NCBI GenBank assembly: GCA_948567375.1
Contig: OX419757.1
Location: forward strand, 26,536,001 to 26,600,000
Source of the DNA: Lunularia cruciata
Lineage: Eukaryota > Streptophyta > Marchantiopsida > Lunulariales > Lunulariaceae
Reading direction: 5' to 3'
DNA length: 64,000 nucleotides
Numbering within the stretch: position 1 is the first letter of the stretch; each line of letters begins with the position of its first letter. Positions 12,101 through 22,094 of this stretch are shown piece after piece. A model generated the notes under the pieces. It was not told the DNA's origin and made no database searches. It saw only the letters and a list, made by a program, of their open reading frames with translations. A program made the translations under genes and the position numbers.

Positions 12101-12907
12101 ATTATCGATTAGGATCTATAGGTAGGAAGAGATGTTAGGAAGTGGTGCATAGATAAGAAGATCTGCCATTTGCTTCAGTATTTAAGTGGAGCATTCGCAG
12201 TACGATGTTATTCAGTATTCAACTTTCTGAAGATAGATAAAGCAAAGTGTTGTTCTTAGTACTCGTCGCTTAAGCTTAATTCCGATGGTCAATTTTGTGT
12301 TTGTGTTTGTGAGTGTGTGGAGAATTCTGAAGAGCAAGTCAGTGTGTTTGTGGATGTTGGAATCTATAGCCTTGATCTTCATTTTGTGTGTTTGATCCTG
12401 AGTGAAGTGCATCGGAGCAATGCCTTGACAGATCTGAGAGGAATTGTAGTGTTGTTAGTATTCTGCATTGGTGAGTACAGTACAAAGTTGATGTGAAGCA
12501 ATTTTGATTTTGATTGAGGAAGTTGATTGAGCAATTTTGATTTTGATTTGATTTTGATTGAGGAAGTTGTGCCTTCAGTGGAGGGGTGGAACACAATTCT
12601 GAGGTGAAATCGGTCTTCGCAGTGAAGTGCCGTCTTCGGGAGAATCTGAATCATCACAATCAAAAGTTGTTTGGACAAAATTTACTATGATGTGATTATA
12701 TGTGTGTATTCGTGACAAGTTGTCAAGATTGTGAGCTTGTTACTCTCTTTTGGGTGTAGTTTCTACCTGAGAGATTAAAGAAGCAATCAAGAAGAACTGC
12801 AACTGTGACTTTTGATTTTGTATTTGACCAATTCTGGATAGTATCTCTGCGGGAACAAACTTTACTGACCCGATTACCGCAAAAGTGATATTTGCCGGGT
12901 TGTCACA
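9160..12907 (+). mobile_element. TGTG/CACA coding element, copy A (complete)
   Basis: The element is 3748 bp. It starts TGTGGTACCCACATTTTTTG and ends GGGTTGTCACA, and it is flanked by an exact 5-bp target duplication ATCAC (9155-9159 and 12908-12912). The ends and the 5-bp duplication are those of retroviral-type integration, as for an LTR. However, I see no direct terminal repeats, reverse transcriptase or integrase inside, only one long decayed coding region. The last 850 bp is non-coding and contains a TATTTAAG word (about 12180). It can be read either as a giant solo LTR carrying an ORF or as a non-autonomous transposon with a very short imperfect inverted end. Confidence 0.8.
9510..12058 (+). 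pseudogene. TGTG/CACA element protein, copy A (decayed)
   Basis: This is a roughly 850-codon coding region. The frame from 9510 to 11078 is broken by four stops (10176, 10431, 10713 and 11076). A frameshift follows, and a second frame from 11210 to 12058 has one stop at 11525. The N-terminal 300 residues form a globular-looking domain with many aromatics; words such as WNWNF, KRGNPARWTESDW, NGYKVESYRDP and PVNWARCF recur in copies D, G and H. A Ser/Glu-rich acidic linker follows, then long Lys/Glu-rich coiled coil, and a conserved acidic tail ending EVDIGSG. No known enzymatic motif is recognised. The pattern (globular N-terminus, coiled coil) could suit a Gag-like or DNA-binding protein, but that is inference. 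Confidence 0.65.
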
Positions 12908-13086
12908 ATCACCATCCAGTCCTATGAGTTGTCGCGGTGTAAAAAATAAAGCCTAATGAGAAAAGGATTTGGGAGTGGCAGATTGGGAGCATGGGACATC
13001 TCATGCTCAAATGCTTTCTCCAATGCTCCAACACTCATGCTCTACTACAAATCTCACTCCCAATGTCCTTCTCCCCTCGAGACTCT
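12908..13086. other. Spacer between copies A and B
   Basis: These 179 bp are the pre-insertion DNA between the target site of copy A (ATCAC) and that of copy B (ACTCT, 13082-13086). It contains near-repeated words built on CATGCTC and CCAATG but no gene. Confidence 0.6.
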
Positions 13087-13258
13087 TGTGACAACTAGGC
13101 AAATATCAGTTTTGCGGTAATCAGGTAAGTAAAGTTTGCTCCCGTTGAGATACTGGTCAGAAATTTCCAAATACAAAGTCAAAGTAACAACTTCAATTCT
13201 TCTTGGTTGCGTCTTTAGTCTCTTAGGTAGAAACCACACCCAAAAGAGAGTAACAAGC

Positions 13259-13681
13259 TGTAAAAGACCAAAACCGAGGAGAGAAATAGGAGAATGGAAA
13301 CTCACATTGGGACACTTGAATGAGGGAAAACTCCGAATGCCTAGCATGAGCTTCAACTTTGGTATTTATAGGTAACATACAAGACCCTTGAAGCTTCTCA
13401 AGAAGTTTCCTTGAGCCGCTTTCTTGGAGTGCAAGTCAAGTTGACCAGGAAGCTTCTCAAGAAGCTTCCTTTTAGAAGCTGCCTACTTGGCGTGCAAGCT
13501 AAGCTAGTTAGAAACTTCTAGAAGCTTCCTTCTAGTAGCTACTTGCTTAGGGCGCAAGTTAACTAGTTGGGAAGCTTCTCAAGAAGCTTCTTAGATGCTT
13601 CTAGAATATTCTAGGCTATTTTGTCTTATTATCTACTTCATAAGCCCAATTAACTTCATCGCTAAACTCCATATCGTTACA
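13259..13681 (-). repeat. gypsy-1 3' LTR
   Basis: This 423-bp LTR has TGTAA/TTACA ends. It contains a TATA box on the minus strand (TATTTATA on the plus strand, 13363-13370). To its right, that is upstream in the element's sense, lie several GAAGCTTC palindromes including a perfect heat-shock-type array at 13511-13528. Confidence 0.95.
13511..13528. promoter_or_regulatory. Heat-shock-element-like array in gypsy-1 3' LTR
   Basis: The 18 bases GAAACTTCTAGAAGCTTC fit GAAnnTTCnnGAAnnTTC exactly, four alternating units of the heat shock factor site. Further GAAGCTTC pairs with 4-bp spacing lie nearby (for example from 13390). Position upstream of the LTR TATA box is correct for a promoter element. 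Confidence 0.6.
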
Positions 13682-14232
13682 TATTCCCCCGCCGCTAGTT
13701 GGTGACGTCCTCGTGAAGCTTCGAATTCCTTGATGGCCGTCTGTGCATTTTGGAGGTGGGAAAGAGGTTCCCATGTGGTATCATGAAGGGGGTACCCTTT
13801 CCAAAGGACCTTGTACTCCATATGTTGACAACGGCCTTGTTGAATATGGCGACGTGCGAGGATACGATCAACTTTGTACTCCTCATGATCATTGATAGGG
13901 ATAGGAAGAGGGGAAGGTTGGACTTGAGAGAAAAAGGAAGAGGGGTTAGGAACAAAGGGTTTCAACTTGGAAACATGAAAGACAGGATGGATACGCATGT
14001 GACAAGGCAAGGCAAGTCGATAAGCAGAACAAAATGATCCTATCCAATTTGGGGCAAGTTTACGAACTTGGGTATCAAGTGGGAGAGGGAGGTTACTAGA
14101 AGATAACATGACTTTATCACCAACTTCAAAGGTGAGATCACGACGATGGTGGTCCGCATATTGTTTTTGGCAATTTTGAGCAACAAGGAGGCAAGACTTG
14201 GCTTGTTGGAGAGACTGGGATATAGTGGTCAA
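13633..14232 (-). pseudogene. gypsy-1 integrase C-terminus and chromodomain
   Basis: The open segment of 199 codons begins in the integrase C-terminal part (residues about 30-60, with FEVGDKVMLSSSNLPLP, the usual GDxVxLxxxxL wording). It then has the basic linker (MRIHPVFHVSKLKP) and ends in a chromodomain (YKVDRILARR followed by EYKVLWKGYPLHDTTWEP). Chromodomains on integrases bind modified histones and bias insertion to heterochromatin. The aromatic residues expected for the binding cage (Y, W, W) are present. The frame is open but no longer joined to the integrase core. Confidence 0.9.
13682..13695 (-). other. gypsy-1 polypurine tract
   Basis: On the minus strand the bases immediately before the 3' LTR read GGCGGGGGAATA, a purine-rich run in the position of the plus-strand primer. 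Confidence 0.6.
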
Positions 14233-14547
14233 GAATGTGGAAGTATGAGGAACCTGAGAGGGAGGGGGAGCAAGGAGAGGATCTGGAACAAGCGGATCTT
14301 GGCCAAAATTGAGAAAGAAGGGGGAAAATCCAATGCTTGCCTATTTGGAATTGTTATAGGCAAATTCTGCAGTTGCAAGACATTCATCCCAATTGGTATG
14401 GTGGACATTGACAAAGGCTTGCAACATATCCTCTAATGTATGATTTGCACGTTCGGTTTGTCCATCAGTTTGAGGATGATAGGCCATGGACAAAGCAAGC
14501 TTGGTGCCGAGTATCTGGAAGAGTGTTTGCCAAAACTTCCCGATAAA

Positions 14548-15336
14548 TCAAGGATCACTGTCGGAGATGAGTACACATGGTATCCCATGATGCTTGAAGA
14601 CATTGTCGAAGTAGATTTGCGCTAAGGTTGGAGCATCCACGGTATCACAGGTTGGTGCCAAGTGGATTTGCTTACTAAGCTTATCCACAAACACCACGAT
14701 TGCGGTGTGTCCTTGCTTTGTCTTTGGCAAGGATGTGATGAGATCCAAGCTCACATTTTCCCAGTGAGTGGATGGAATGGCAAGTGGTTGAAGGAGTCCA
14801 CTCGGCTTTTGGTTGCTGGCCTTGTTCCGTTGGCAACTCTCACATGATTGGACAAAGTGTCAAACATCTTGTGTCATGTTGGGCCACCACCATTGGCGTT
14901 GGAGGGTGCCCAAGGTCTTGTCCACTCCCATGTGACCAGCTATTAGTAAATCATGGGCTTCTTGAAGGCGCACAAGTTGAAGATCACATTTGGCTAGAAA
15001 ATAGATCTGGTCTGCATGGAATAAGAGGCCTTCCTTGAAGGAGAAGGTGTTGTACTCCTTGTCATGTGCTATCAAACAACCGTGTACCATTTGGAAGAAA
15101 GGATCTCGTTGTAGAGCTGATTGAAACTCATTATGGACCTTAGGGTCAATGAACACCGTTGTAATTGCCGCCGTGACGAGAGGAAGATCCTTCAAATCAG
15201 GTCGTCGTGATAGAGCATCGGGGATGACATGGAACCGACCTGGTTTGTACTCAAGTTTGATGTCAAACAATTGGAGTTGCTCTTCCCATTGATGATGCCA
15301 ACTCTTCATGTGCTCCAAGTGTAAGGTCTGCAACAA
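14548..15336 (-). pseudogene. gypsy-1 integrase, zinc and core domains (broken)
   Basis: The segment 15336-14860 ends the RNase H and carries the integrase zinc-binding part (HDLLIAGHMGVDKTLGTLQR). A stop interrupts it at 14860. The core resumes at 14754 with MSLDLITSLPKTKQG and VVFVDKLSKQIH. The second catalytic Asp lies in LISDSDP, where the usual SDRDP has Ser for Arg. The third catalytic residue lies in a decayed stretch left of 14548. Several stops and shifts make it inactive. Confidence 0.85.
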
Positions 15337-15429
15337 TGGCTTGTGATTAATTCACATGATCACTTGTTTCCCCAAGAGATAATGCCTCTATACCTTGGTG
15401 ACATATACCATTGCAAGTTGTTCTTGATC

Positions 15430-16722
15430 TCAAGCAGAGTAATTTCTTTCAGCTGTATTTAGTCGGCGAGACACAAAGGCAATAGGATGTAGTCCATCTG
15501 GAAATTCTTGTTGCAACACAGCTCCAATTGCAAAGTTAGAAGCATCAAAATCTACCACACAAGGTAGTTGAGGATCATATGGTTGAAGAATAGGTCTCAA
15601 AGACACCATATGCTTTAACTTCTGGAATGCTTCTTCATGCTTGGTGGTCCACTGGAAGCTTGAGTTCTTTCCCAAGAGGTCAGTCAATGGTGCAACCACG
15701 TGAGCATAATAGTGGATGAACCGTCGGTAAAAACTAGCCAATCCATTGAATGCTCGTACTTCTGTAGCATCCTTTGGGGTAGGCCAATCAGTAATGGCCT
15801 TGATCTTCTCTTCTTCCATCTTGATCCCTTTGGATGAGATCTTATGACCCAAGAAGGTAACCTCCATCTGCCAAAAAGCACATTTTGACTTCTTGTAGTA
15901 AAATTTCCACTGTTGTAGTCGTCTTAGGACTTCTCGCACATGATTCACGTGTTCTGCCTCTGTCTTGCTATAGATTAGGATATCATCTAAGAACACCACT
16001 ATGGACCAATCCAATAGTCCCTCCAATACCCGATGCATTTGATCCATGAAGACTGCTGGAGCATTAGTCAGTCCGAAAGGTAGAACTCTCCACTCAAAAT
16101 GTCCATACCTTGTGCAAAAAGCAGTCTTTTGCACACCCTCTCCTTCAATAAGAATTTGCCAATAGCCGCTACAAAGATCTAGCTTGGAAAAGTAGCATGC
16201 TCCACTTAGTTGATCAAGCAGTTCATCGATCTGAGGCAAGGGATATGCATTCTTCACGGATTGCTTATTGAGTCCACGGTAATCAATACAAAAGCAAAGT
16301 CCTCCATCCTTCTTTGGAACAAATAGTACCGGTGCTCCCCAAGGAGAGGTACTATGTTGTATGAAATCCTTCTCCAACAACTCAGTAAGTGTTGTTCGCA
16401 ACTCCTCCAACTCCTTTGGTGAGAGCCGATAGATTGGTCTACTCACTAGAGTACTCCCTGGCAATAACTCGATCTTGAAGGGCATACCTCGATCAAAGGG
16501 TAATCCCTTTGGCAGATCATCTAGAAACACATCTGCAAATTCTTGAACTATCCGATCAACCATTGCTTGATGTGGCACTTGGCCCTCCTCAGATTGTTCT
16601 TGTGCAATTGGCTTGATCCACACCGCAAATACAGACTTATCTTCCTCCAAAGCTTGCTCTATGGCTGCTTCATTAACAAACTTCCCTTCTAGGGATTCAT
16701 CTCTCTTCCAAGCTTGCTCCAT
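15430..16722 (-). pseudogene. gypsy-1 reverse transcriptase and RNase H start
   Basis: This is a 430-codon uninterrupted segment with an ATG at 16722. Reverse transcriptase motifs appear in order: [50 protein letters not shown] and the catalytic VVFLDDILIYSK (FLDD box). The connection follows, then the RNase H start DFDASNFAIGAVLQQ, whose Asp is the first metal ligand. A stop lies just after the end at 15430. It is the best preserved coding piece of the element. It makes cDNA from the element RNA in the intact family. Confidence 0.95.
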
Positions 16723-16856
16723 GGTTGCCTTCCTGGCAAACTTCCCATCTTGGGACTCATCTCCCTTCCAGATTCGCTCTACGGCTACCTGCTCGACAAA
16801 CTTCCCACCTTGGGACTGACTATTCTTAGGTGTCTTACTCAGAGGTGCCAGACAAC

Positions 16857-17252
16857 CTAATCAAAAATTCTTACCTTGGTGTTGTACTTGAATTTGGCAT
16901 TGGTTCCAATCGAATTGAACCTTATGATGTTGAAGCCAAGGTAGACCCAGAATGATATCATAGTGTAGAGTGCCACTACAAACCTCATACATTCCAAATA
17001 CTCCTTCCCAATCTTGAAGGTAACAGGATGCAAGGTGCAGAATGCAAAACCCTTTCTACCATCCGCCATCATCAAACTACTTCCAATCACTGGCTTGATA
17101 GGAATACCCAATTCCTTTGCTACTTGCATAGACATACAATTCTCTGAACTTCCAGAATCAACCAGAATTCTCCAACCCCGATTAGATATCATACCTTGCA
17201 AGTGAAGTAGACTTGCATAGGTCAAGCCTTCAATCCAATTGGAACTAATCAA
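16857..17252 (-). pseudogene. gypsy-1 aspartic protease
   Basis: The protease active site is read as WRILVDSGSSENCMS (DSG triad) about 30 residues into the segment. Downstream are MMADGRKGFAF and a flap-like stretch. Retropepsins of this size act as dimers and cleave the Gag-Pol polyprotein. The frame breaks before the reverse transcriptase piece at 16722. Confidence 0.85.
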
Positions 17253-17339
17253 GCTCCCAATAGGCGGCTCAAAATCTCCTACTGGGATTCTTCATTTCCC
17301 TGATCATTCTGTTCCACAAACTCCATCTGGGCAACTTGT

Positions 17340-18059
17340 CGAGGTCGCCCATTCCTAAGTGTACATTCAGCTATGCGATGTCCAACTTGGCGACAATAAA
17401 AGCAACCTCCATTTTGTCATAATCTTTCTCTATCTGTTGTGCCAAGTGGTCTTTGTTGGATAACATCAATCTCCATTGGTACCGGTTCTTCCACTCGTGA
17501 TACTGGTAGGTTTTGTGTAGGTCGAGGTCGAGACCAAGTTGTTGCAACTAGGGAATCAAAATGCTCAGCCAATTGCATGGCTTCTTCCATGTTTTGTGGC
17601 TCCCACATGGTCACCTCCAATTTGGTTTGTGACTTCAATCCTCGCACAAATTGATCCAGAACTTCACTTTCTTGGATATCTGGAATTTGCATGATGATGT
17701 TCTGCAATTGTGTGATGTAGCTTCTCATTGAGCCAATCTGCCTCAACTCCGCCAATTTATCTTGTGTAGCTCGGGTGGCATTTATAGTTTGAAATCGGCC
17801 AAGTATTGCATTCTTGAATTCTGCCCATGTCAAAATTGGTGTAACAATTTGTTGTTTCAGCTCTCTCTACTCGGAATTGCCACCAAAGTTTTGCCACACC
17901 ATCCAATTGGCTAGAAGCCAAGAGAATTTGTTTCCACTCGTCTTGAAGATTGGTGGCTTCAAAGTAATGTTCGTAGTCAAACACAATTCTACACTGTTCC
18001 TGGAAGATTCTTGCCTTCAAACACCTTGGGTTTTGGAAATCAAATGCAATCTTCTCCAT
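17340..18059 (-). pseudogene. gypsy-1 gag (broken)
   Basis: Two overlapping frames (18059-17757 and 17833-17417) hold a retrotransposon-gag type capsid domain with AKLWWQFRVE, MTWAEFKNAILGRFQ, ATRATQDKLAELRQ and YITQLQNIIMQIPD. A CCHC zinc knuckle, CFYCRQVGHRIAEC, lies at about 17350-17410 after a stop. Gag forms the virus-like particle and binds element RNA. A frameshift near 17800 separates the two halves. Confidence 0.85.
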
Positions 18060-18434
18060 CTCAAACTGGCGCTCTGTCTATCTGTTCTCGTCGTTGCTGG
18101 TCTCATTCATCCAACAATCAAGTAAGATGCTCGATTTGTTGTTGCATTGCAAGGATAACATCCGGTATTGCCGCCATCGTTACTACTCTATTCCACTACT
18201 CTCAATTTATCTAATTGATTAACACATAGATACAACACGTCCACCGTTCCCCATAAGTTACAATTGGAAGTATCAAGGGTTCCTCTGACATGGTGATCAT
18301 ATGTAGAAAATCCTGCCCAAAGCACAAGGTGATGAATTGTGTGAAACGATGCTTTGGTAATATCTGGACATGAAAGTCCCAATGGTTTGGCGGAAGTGGA
18401 TTTGGTGGTCCATAAATTCCATCCATCCCATTCC

Positions 18435-18447
18435 TGCTCTAATACCA
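18435..18447 (-). other. gypsy-1 primer-binding site
   Basis: One base inside the 5' LTR, the minus strand reads TGGTATTAGAGCA. This is close to TGGTATCAGAGC, the complement of the 3' end of initiator tRNA-Met used by many plant LTR elements. Confidence 0.8.
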
Positions 18448-18448
18448 A

Positions 18449-18871
18449 TGTAAAAGACCAAAACCGAGGAGAGAAATAGGAGAATGGAAACTTACATTGG
18501 GACACTTGAATGAGGGAAAACTCCAAATGCCTAGCATGAGCTTCAACTTTGGTATTTATAGGTAACATACAAGACCCTTGAAGCTTCTCAAGAAGTTTCC
18601 TTGAGCCGCTTTCTTGGAGTGCAAGTCAAGTTGACCAGGAAGCTTCTCAAGAAGCTTTCTTTTAGAAGCCGCCTACTTGGCATGCAAGCTAAGCTAGTTA
18701 GAAGCTTCTAGAAGCTTCCTTCTAGAAGCTGCCTGCTTAGGGCGCAAGTTAACTAGTTGGGAAGCTTCTCAAGAAGCTTCTTAGATGCTTCTAGAATATT
18801 CTAGGCTATTTTGTCTTATTATCTACTTCATAAGCCTGACTAACTTCATCGCTAAACTCCATATTGTTACA
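18449..18871 (-). repeat. gypsy-1 5' LTR
   Basis: This 423-bp LTR is nearly identical to 13259-13681. Minus-strand TATA box at 18553-18560. Upstream of it lies the perfect palindromic array at 18701-18718. Confidence 0.95.
18701..18718. promoter_or_regulatory. Heat-shock-element-like array in gypsy-1 5' LTR
   Basis: GAAGCTTCTAGAAGCTTC fits GAAnnTTCnnGAAnnTTC exactly, about 140 bp upstream of the TATA box in the element's sense. It is the copy that would drive transcription of the element. Confidence 0.65.
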
Positions 18872-19499
18872 CAAGCACTGACTCTTAGTCTTATCACAAA
18901 TTAACACTTCTTAATCACAACTCCATCAAATCTTTCCAAACAATCTTGATTGTGATGATTTAAGCTCTCCCAAAAATGGCACTTCACTGCAAAACGACTT
19001 TGCCTCAAAATTGTATTCTACCCTTCCACTGAAGGCACAACTTCCTTGATCAAAATTGCTTCACATCAACCCTATGCTGCACTCACAAATGCATCATACT
19101 ACCAACACTACAATTCCTCTTAGATCTATCAAGGCATTGCTCTAATTGCATCTCACTCAAGATCAAACACATAGAGTAAAGATCAAGGCTATGGAATCCA
19201 ACATCCAACAAGCACACTAACTTGTACTTTGAAATTCTCCAAACACTCACAAGCACAATCCCAACATTGCTACTCGGAATCAAGCTCAAGCGACGAGCAC
19301 TACTCCACATCACTTTGCTTTATCTATTCTCAAAAATGTGAGCACTAAACAACATTTTCCTATGAATGCCTCCTTTAAATAGTGAAGCAAACAATAGTTA
19401 CTAACAACTATACCATTCTACAATAACTCTTCCTACTTGTAGATCCAAAATGACAAACCACCTCTTCATATCTGCCTCTTCAAATCTCAAATCTGTTTC

Positions 19500-19990
19500 T
19501 ACTCCAATCCGATGTCTATTTCTTCCTTGGATTCCAATCCCGAAGTAACTTCACTTACTACTCTATCCTTGGATTTCACAACTCCTACTTCCTCTACCAA
19601 TTCTAACACTTCTCCTTCCTAATCTACAATTCCACTAGTGGGTAATCTTTCAAAACCTTTATCTCCCAACCCACTCTTCTCTAATATCTCCAATGGTAAT
19701 TCATAAGATATATGCACTCCTATGTCATCTACTTTGGGTTTCACTCTCAATTCCTTTACTAATTCTACTATGTCCTCATCAAGAATTGTAATTGAAAGTA
19801 TGGGTACATTATCTATGCCTTCAATTTGTAACCCACTTTCCCTTAATCACTCATGTAACTAACCCAAAGACACTTACTATCTGATCTTGCACTTTGGGTT
19901 CATTCACTACTACTATTTCTCTTCTAATTTTGTCTTATCTTCAATCAAAATTGAAATTGAACTCATGGGTATCCTAAATATCTTCTTCTC
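19500..19990 (-). pseudogene. TGTG/CACA element protein, C-terminal relic in copy B
   Basis: The minus strand near 19500-19570 reads SGLESKEEIDIGLE and then a stop, homologous to the EVDIGSD tail of copies A, D and H. Upstream are decayed coiled-coil words. Only the C-terminal part of the protein is represented in this short form. Confidence 0.6.
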
Positions 19991-20125
19991 CTACTCTAAC
20001 TTCCTCTAGTCCTTCTGGCAAGACTCCCAAAGCCACCTTCACTGCATTCCGAGGTCCGACTACCTCGGGTTGAATCATATTTGTCTTGAGACAAAGTCTT
20101 TAGATCCAAAGTCATGTAAACTCGA

Positions 20126-20192
20126 AGTCCAAAATCCAAAGTCCAAAATCCAAAGTCCAAAATCCAAAGTCCGAAATCCAAAGTCCCAAAGA
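20126..20192. repeat. 14-bp minisatellite in copy B
   Basis: About four tandem units of TCCAAAATCCAAAG lie in the 5' part of copy B, with a related but shorter block in the window-end copy near 63800-63850. Confidence 0.8.
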
Positions 20193-20630
20193 CACCAAAT
20201 CAAAGACCTTCAACTACTCTATACATGTACTATAGAAACTTCAAATGCTTGTAGCTTCTGCTATAGACTTCCAAAGTCTGCAATTTTGGTGGTAATGGAA
20301 AGCCCTGAACGAGATGCTTCTAACAAAATATAGCACGTATGATTTGGACTTGTGGTCATTGAGCTATGGCCCCCACAATAATCTTGACTTGTAACCTTCA
20401 GTTTGATGCAAATAAACTCTCCTTTAGCGTTTGACCTCCTTCTTCCTCTGACACAAAGTAAGCTTCTTTGGGTCTTAATCCAATCCGAGTCCTTCTTCTT
20501 CAATATGAAGTTGACTTCCTCAAGCCCAATCAAAACACAAGTTTCTCCTCATTTCTTTTCAATTTGGTTTCAACAAGGGACTTCTTCTTTTAAACTTGTC
20601 CAAAATGAAAAATGTGAGTACCACAACTCT

Positions 20631-21811
20631 CCAAGCTAAAATACACCCGTCTCTCCACTCGCCCTCATCTTTATTCATGAGAGCTCTCAAACATGATAAG
20701 ATTATAACCCACATGACCAATCACATACATGTACATGTTGCCATGTGAGCCAGAATCGCTCACATGGCAACATCTCAACTGTCGGATCTAGCATACAACC
20801 TATCCCACTAACGTGGAAATAAACTATGATGAGTCACTTTTTGACAGCCTATGCAAACCAAAACACGACAACGGTCGCTGGCCTCTATCTACCATAGCCA
20901 AGAACTCAAAGGATCAACATTAGAGAAGTGAGCTCTCCAGAGCTACACTTCAAAGATATACCTCTGAATTTGATCTAGGTCTCCAACCCTAATGGTCTTG
21001 CTGATGGCATACCCTATGGTGCAAGTGACAATGGGTCCCATCATGCAATTAGTACTTTGAACATGAAATTGGACCGCCATCAAGTAGTTCATGAGTGACT
21101 ACCAAAATACTTATGACTACCAATACTACTACTTCAACGTTCAAGCAATCTAGCTTCAACACCACAAATGTCATGACAACTATCATGCATATATACATTG
21201 CTACACAACATACATCATTCTCAACATCAACACTATAGAAGAACAACTCACACATAAGTCATACATGAACTCTAAAGTGCCACAATTGCACTCCTAGTTG
21301 GTGGTTAGGTCCATCTAACTCCAGATAGCCATCTACACCAAGTATATAGTATACCCTATGGTGGGTAAAGATCAAGAGGTTGGGTGCTATCGTGCCTTGC
21401 CGTTAGTCATTTGTTTGCAATCTATACCATATAAAGGGTGAATTAGTTATAGGTCAATTACATCTAGGATATAACCATTGTCCTTGAGAGGGGAGAAGTC
21501 AAAAATACGCCATCCTCTCAAACAACTATCACACACTAACATAGTAGTAGCTCCACCAAAAGAGCCACATAACATAAATTGCAAGCCTGCCCATACAAGT
21601 GCCAAGCTTGGGTCCATAGTAGCATTAATGTTGGGAGGTAGCATGGCACACAATTGTGCACATGATCCTTCTAAAAAACACCATCACATTCTTCCAACAC
21701 AAGGACTCCAAAAGGCAAAACGTCATACACTCTCAAGATAGTGCGGCTTGTAGAAACATCAAGTGTCGTCAATGTAGTATATAAGTAGGGGCCATCAAGA
21801 CTCTTGCCTTA
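20631..21811 (-). repeat. LTR-3 repeat and gypsy-3-type tail fragment
   Basis: About 21020-21285, read on the minus strand, is an LTR-like repeat that starts TGTGGCACTTTAGAG and recurs at 37950 and 7017 in opposite orientation. At 21443-21653 the minus strand has a short frame ending in MLVCDSCLRGW. This resembles the start of a PHD-type zinc finger, known near the end of some algal and plant gypsy polyproteins. The rest (20631-20930 and 21660-21811) shows no gene. This may be the left remnant of the methyltransferase-bearing element at 31948-37940. Confidence 0.45.
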
Positions 21812-22067
21812 CTTTGCCATAAGGCAAAGTACTCGAAAATGCCCTGTCAGCATACAACCCAAAGTAAGGAATCTTTGTATTGGGGGGAGCTCAACCCGAG
21901 GCAAAGACAATCTAACAACCTTTCATTGGGGCAAGAAATTCAAGAAGGGACCGTTCAAAACCGGAAGCCCATACGCGTGAAGTACGATTGACAATGACAG
22001 GCGCATGCAAGAGGTGTGATTTCTTGGTAGAAACTTGAATTGAAGAGAGACAAAGAAAGCGCGACTC

Positions 22068-22075
22068 TATAAAAA
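22068..22075 (+). promoter_or_regulatory. TATA-like box of copy H
   Basis: TATAAAAA in the context CTCTATAAAAATC is conserved at the same place in copy D (50604-50611). It lies only 27 bp before the first ATG (22095), so either the leader is extremely short or the first ATG is not used. Confidence 0.4.
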
Positions 22076-22094
22076 TCGAGCTAACGGTGAAGCA

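Larger units (their letters stand above)
13259..18871 (-). mobile_element. gypsy-1: Ty3/gypsy chromovirus, full length
   Basis: The element is 5613 bp with two 423-bp LTRs (TGTAAAAGACC to GTTACA) and an exact target duplication CAAGC (13254-13258 and 18872-18876). Reading on the minus strand the order is primer-binding site, gag with a CCHC knuckle, protease, reverse transcriptase, RNase H, integrase, chromodomain, polypurine tract, LTR. This is the layout of chromoviruses. The LTRs differ at only about a dozen positions, so insertion is fairly recent, yet the polyprotein is already interrupted by several stops and shifts. It sits inside copy B. A second, older copy lies at 44703-55223 on the other strand. 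Confidence 0.95.
13087..20625 (-). mobile_element. TGTG/CACA element, copy B, short form, split by gypsy-1
   Basis: On the plus strand it runs from TGTGACAAC (13087) to GAGTACCACA (20625), flanked by an exact 5-bp duplication ACTCT (13082-13086 and 20626-20630). Removing the nested gypsy-1 and its duplication leaves about 1.92 kb, half the length of copies A and D. It keeps the 3' 850 bp and the C-terminal part of the coding region, but its 5' part is different and contains a minisatellite. It is therefore a short structural class and not simply a truncation. Confidence 0.8.

Noticed and set aside
9160-12907. Classification as a Helitron or Mutator-type element
   Set aside because: Helitrons make no target duplication, and Mutator types make 8-11 bp ones with long inverted ends; here duplications are 5 bp and ends barely inverted.
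18435-18447. tRNA gene near the gypsy-1 LTR
   Set aside because: Only the 13-nt complement of a tRNA end is present; it is a primer-binding site. No tRNA cloverleaf was seen in the window.
20126-20192. CRISPR-like array
   Set aside because: The units are contiguous 14-mers without spacers, so this is a minisatellite within a transposable element.
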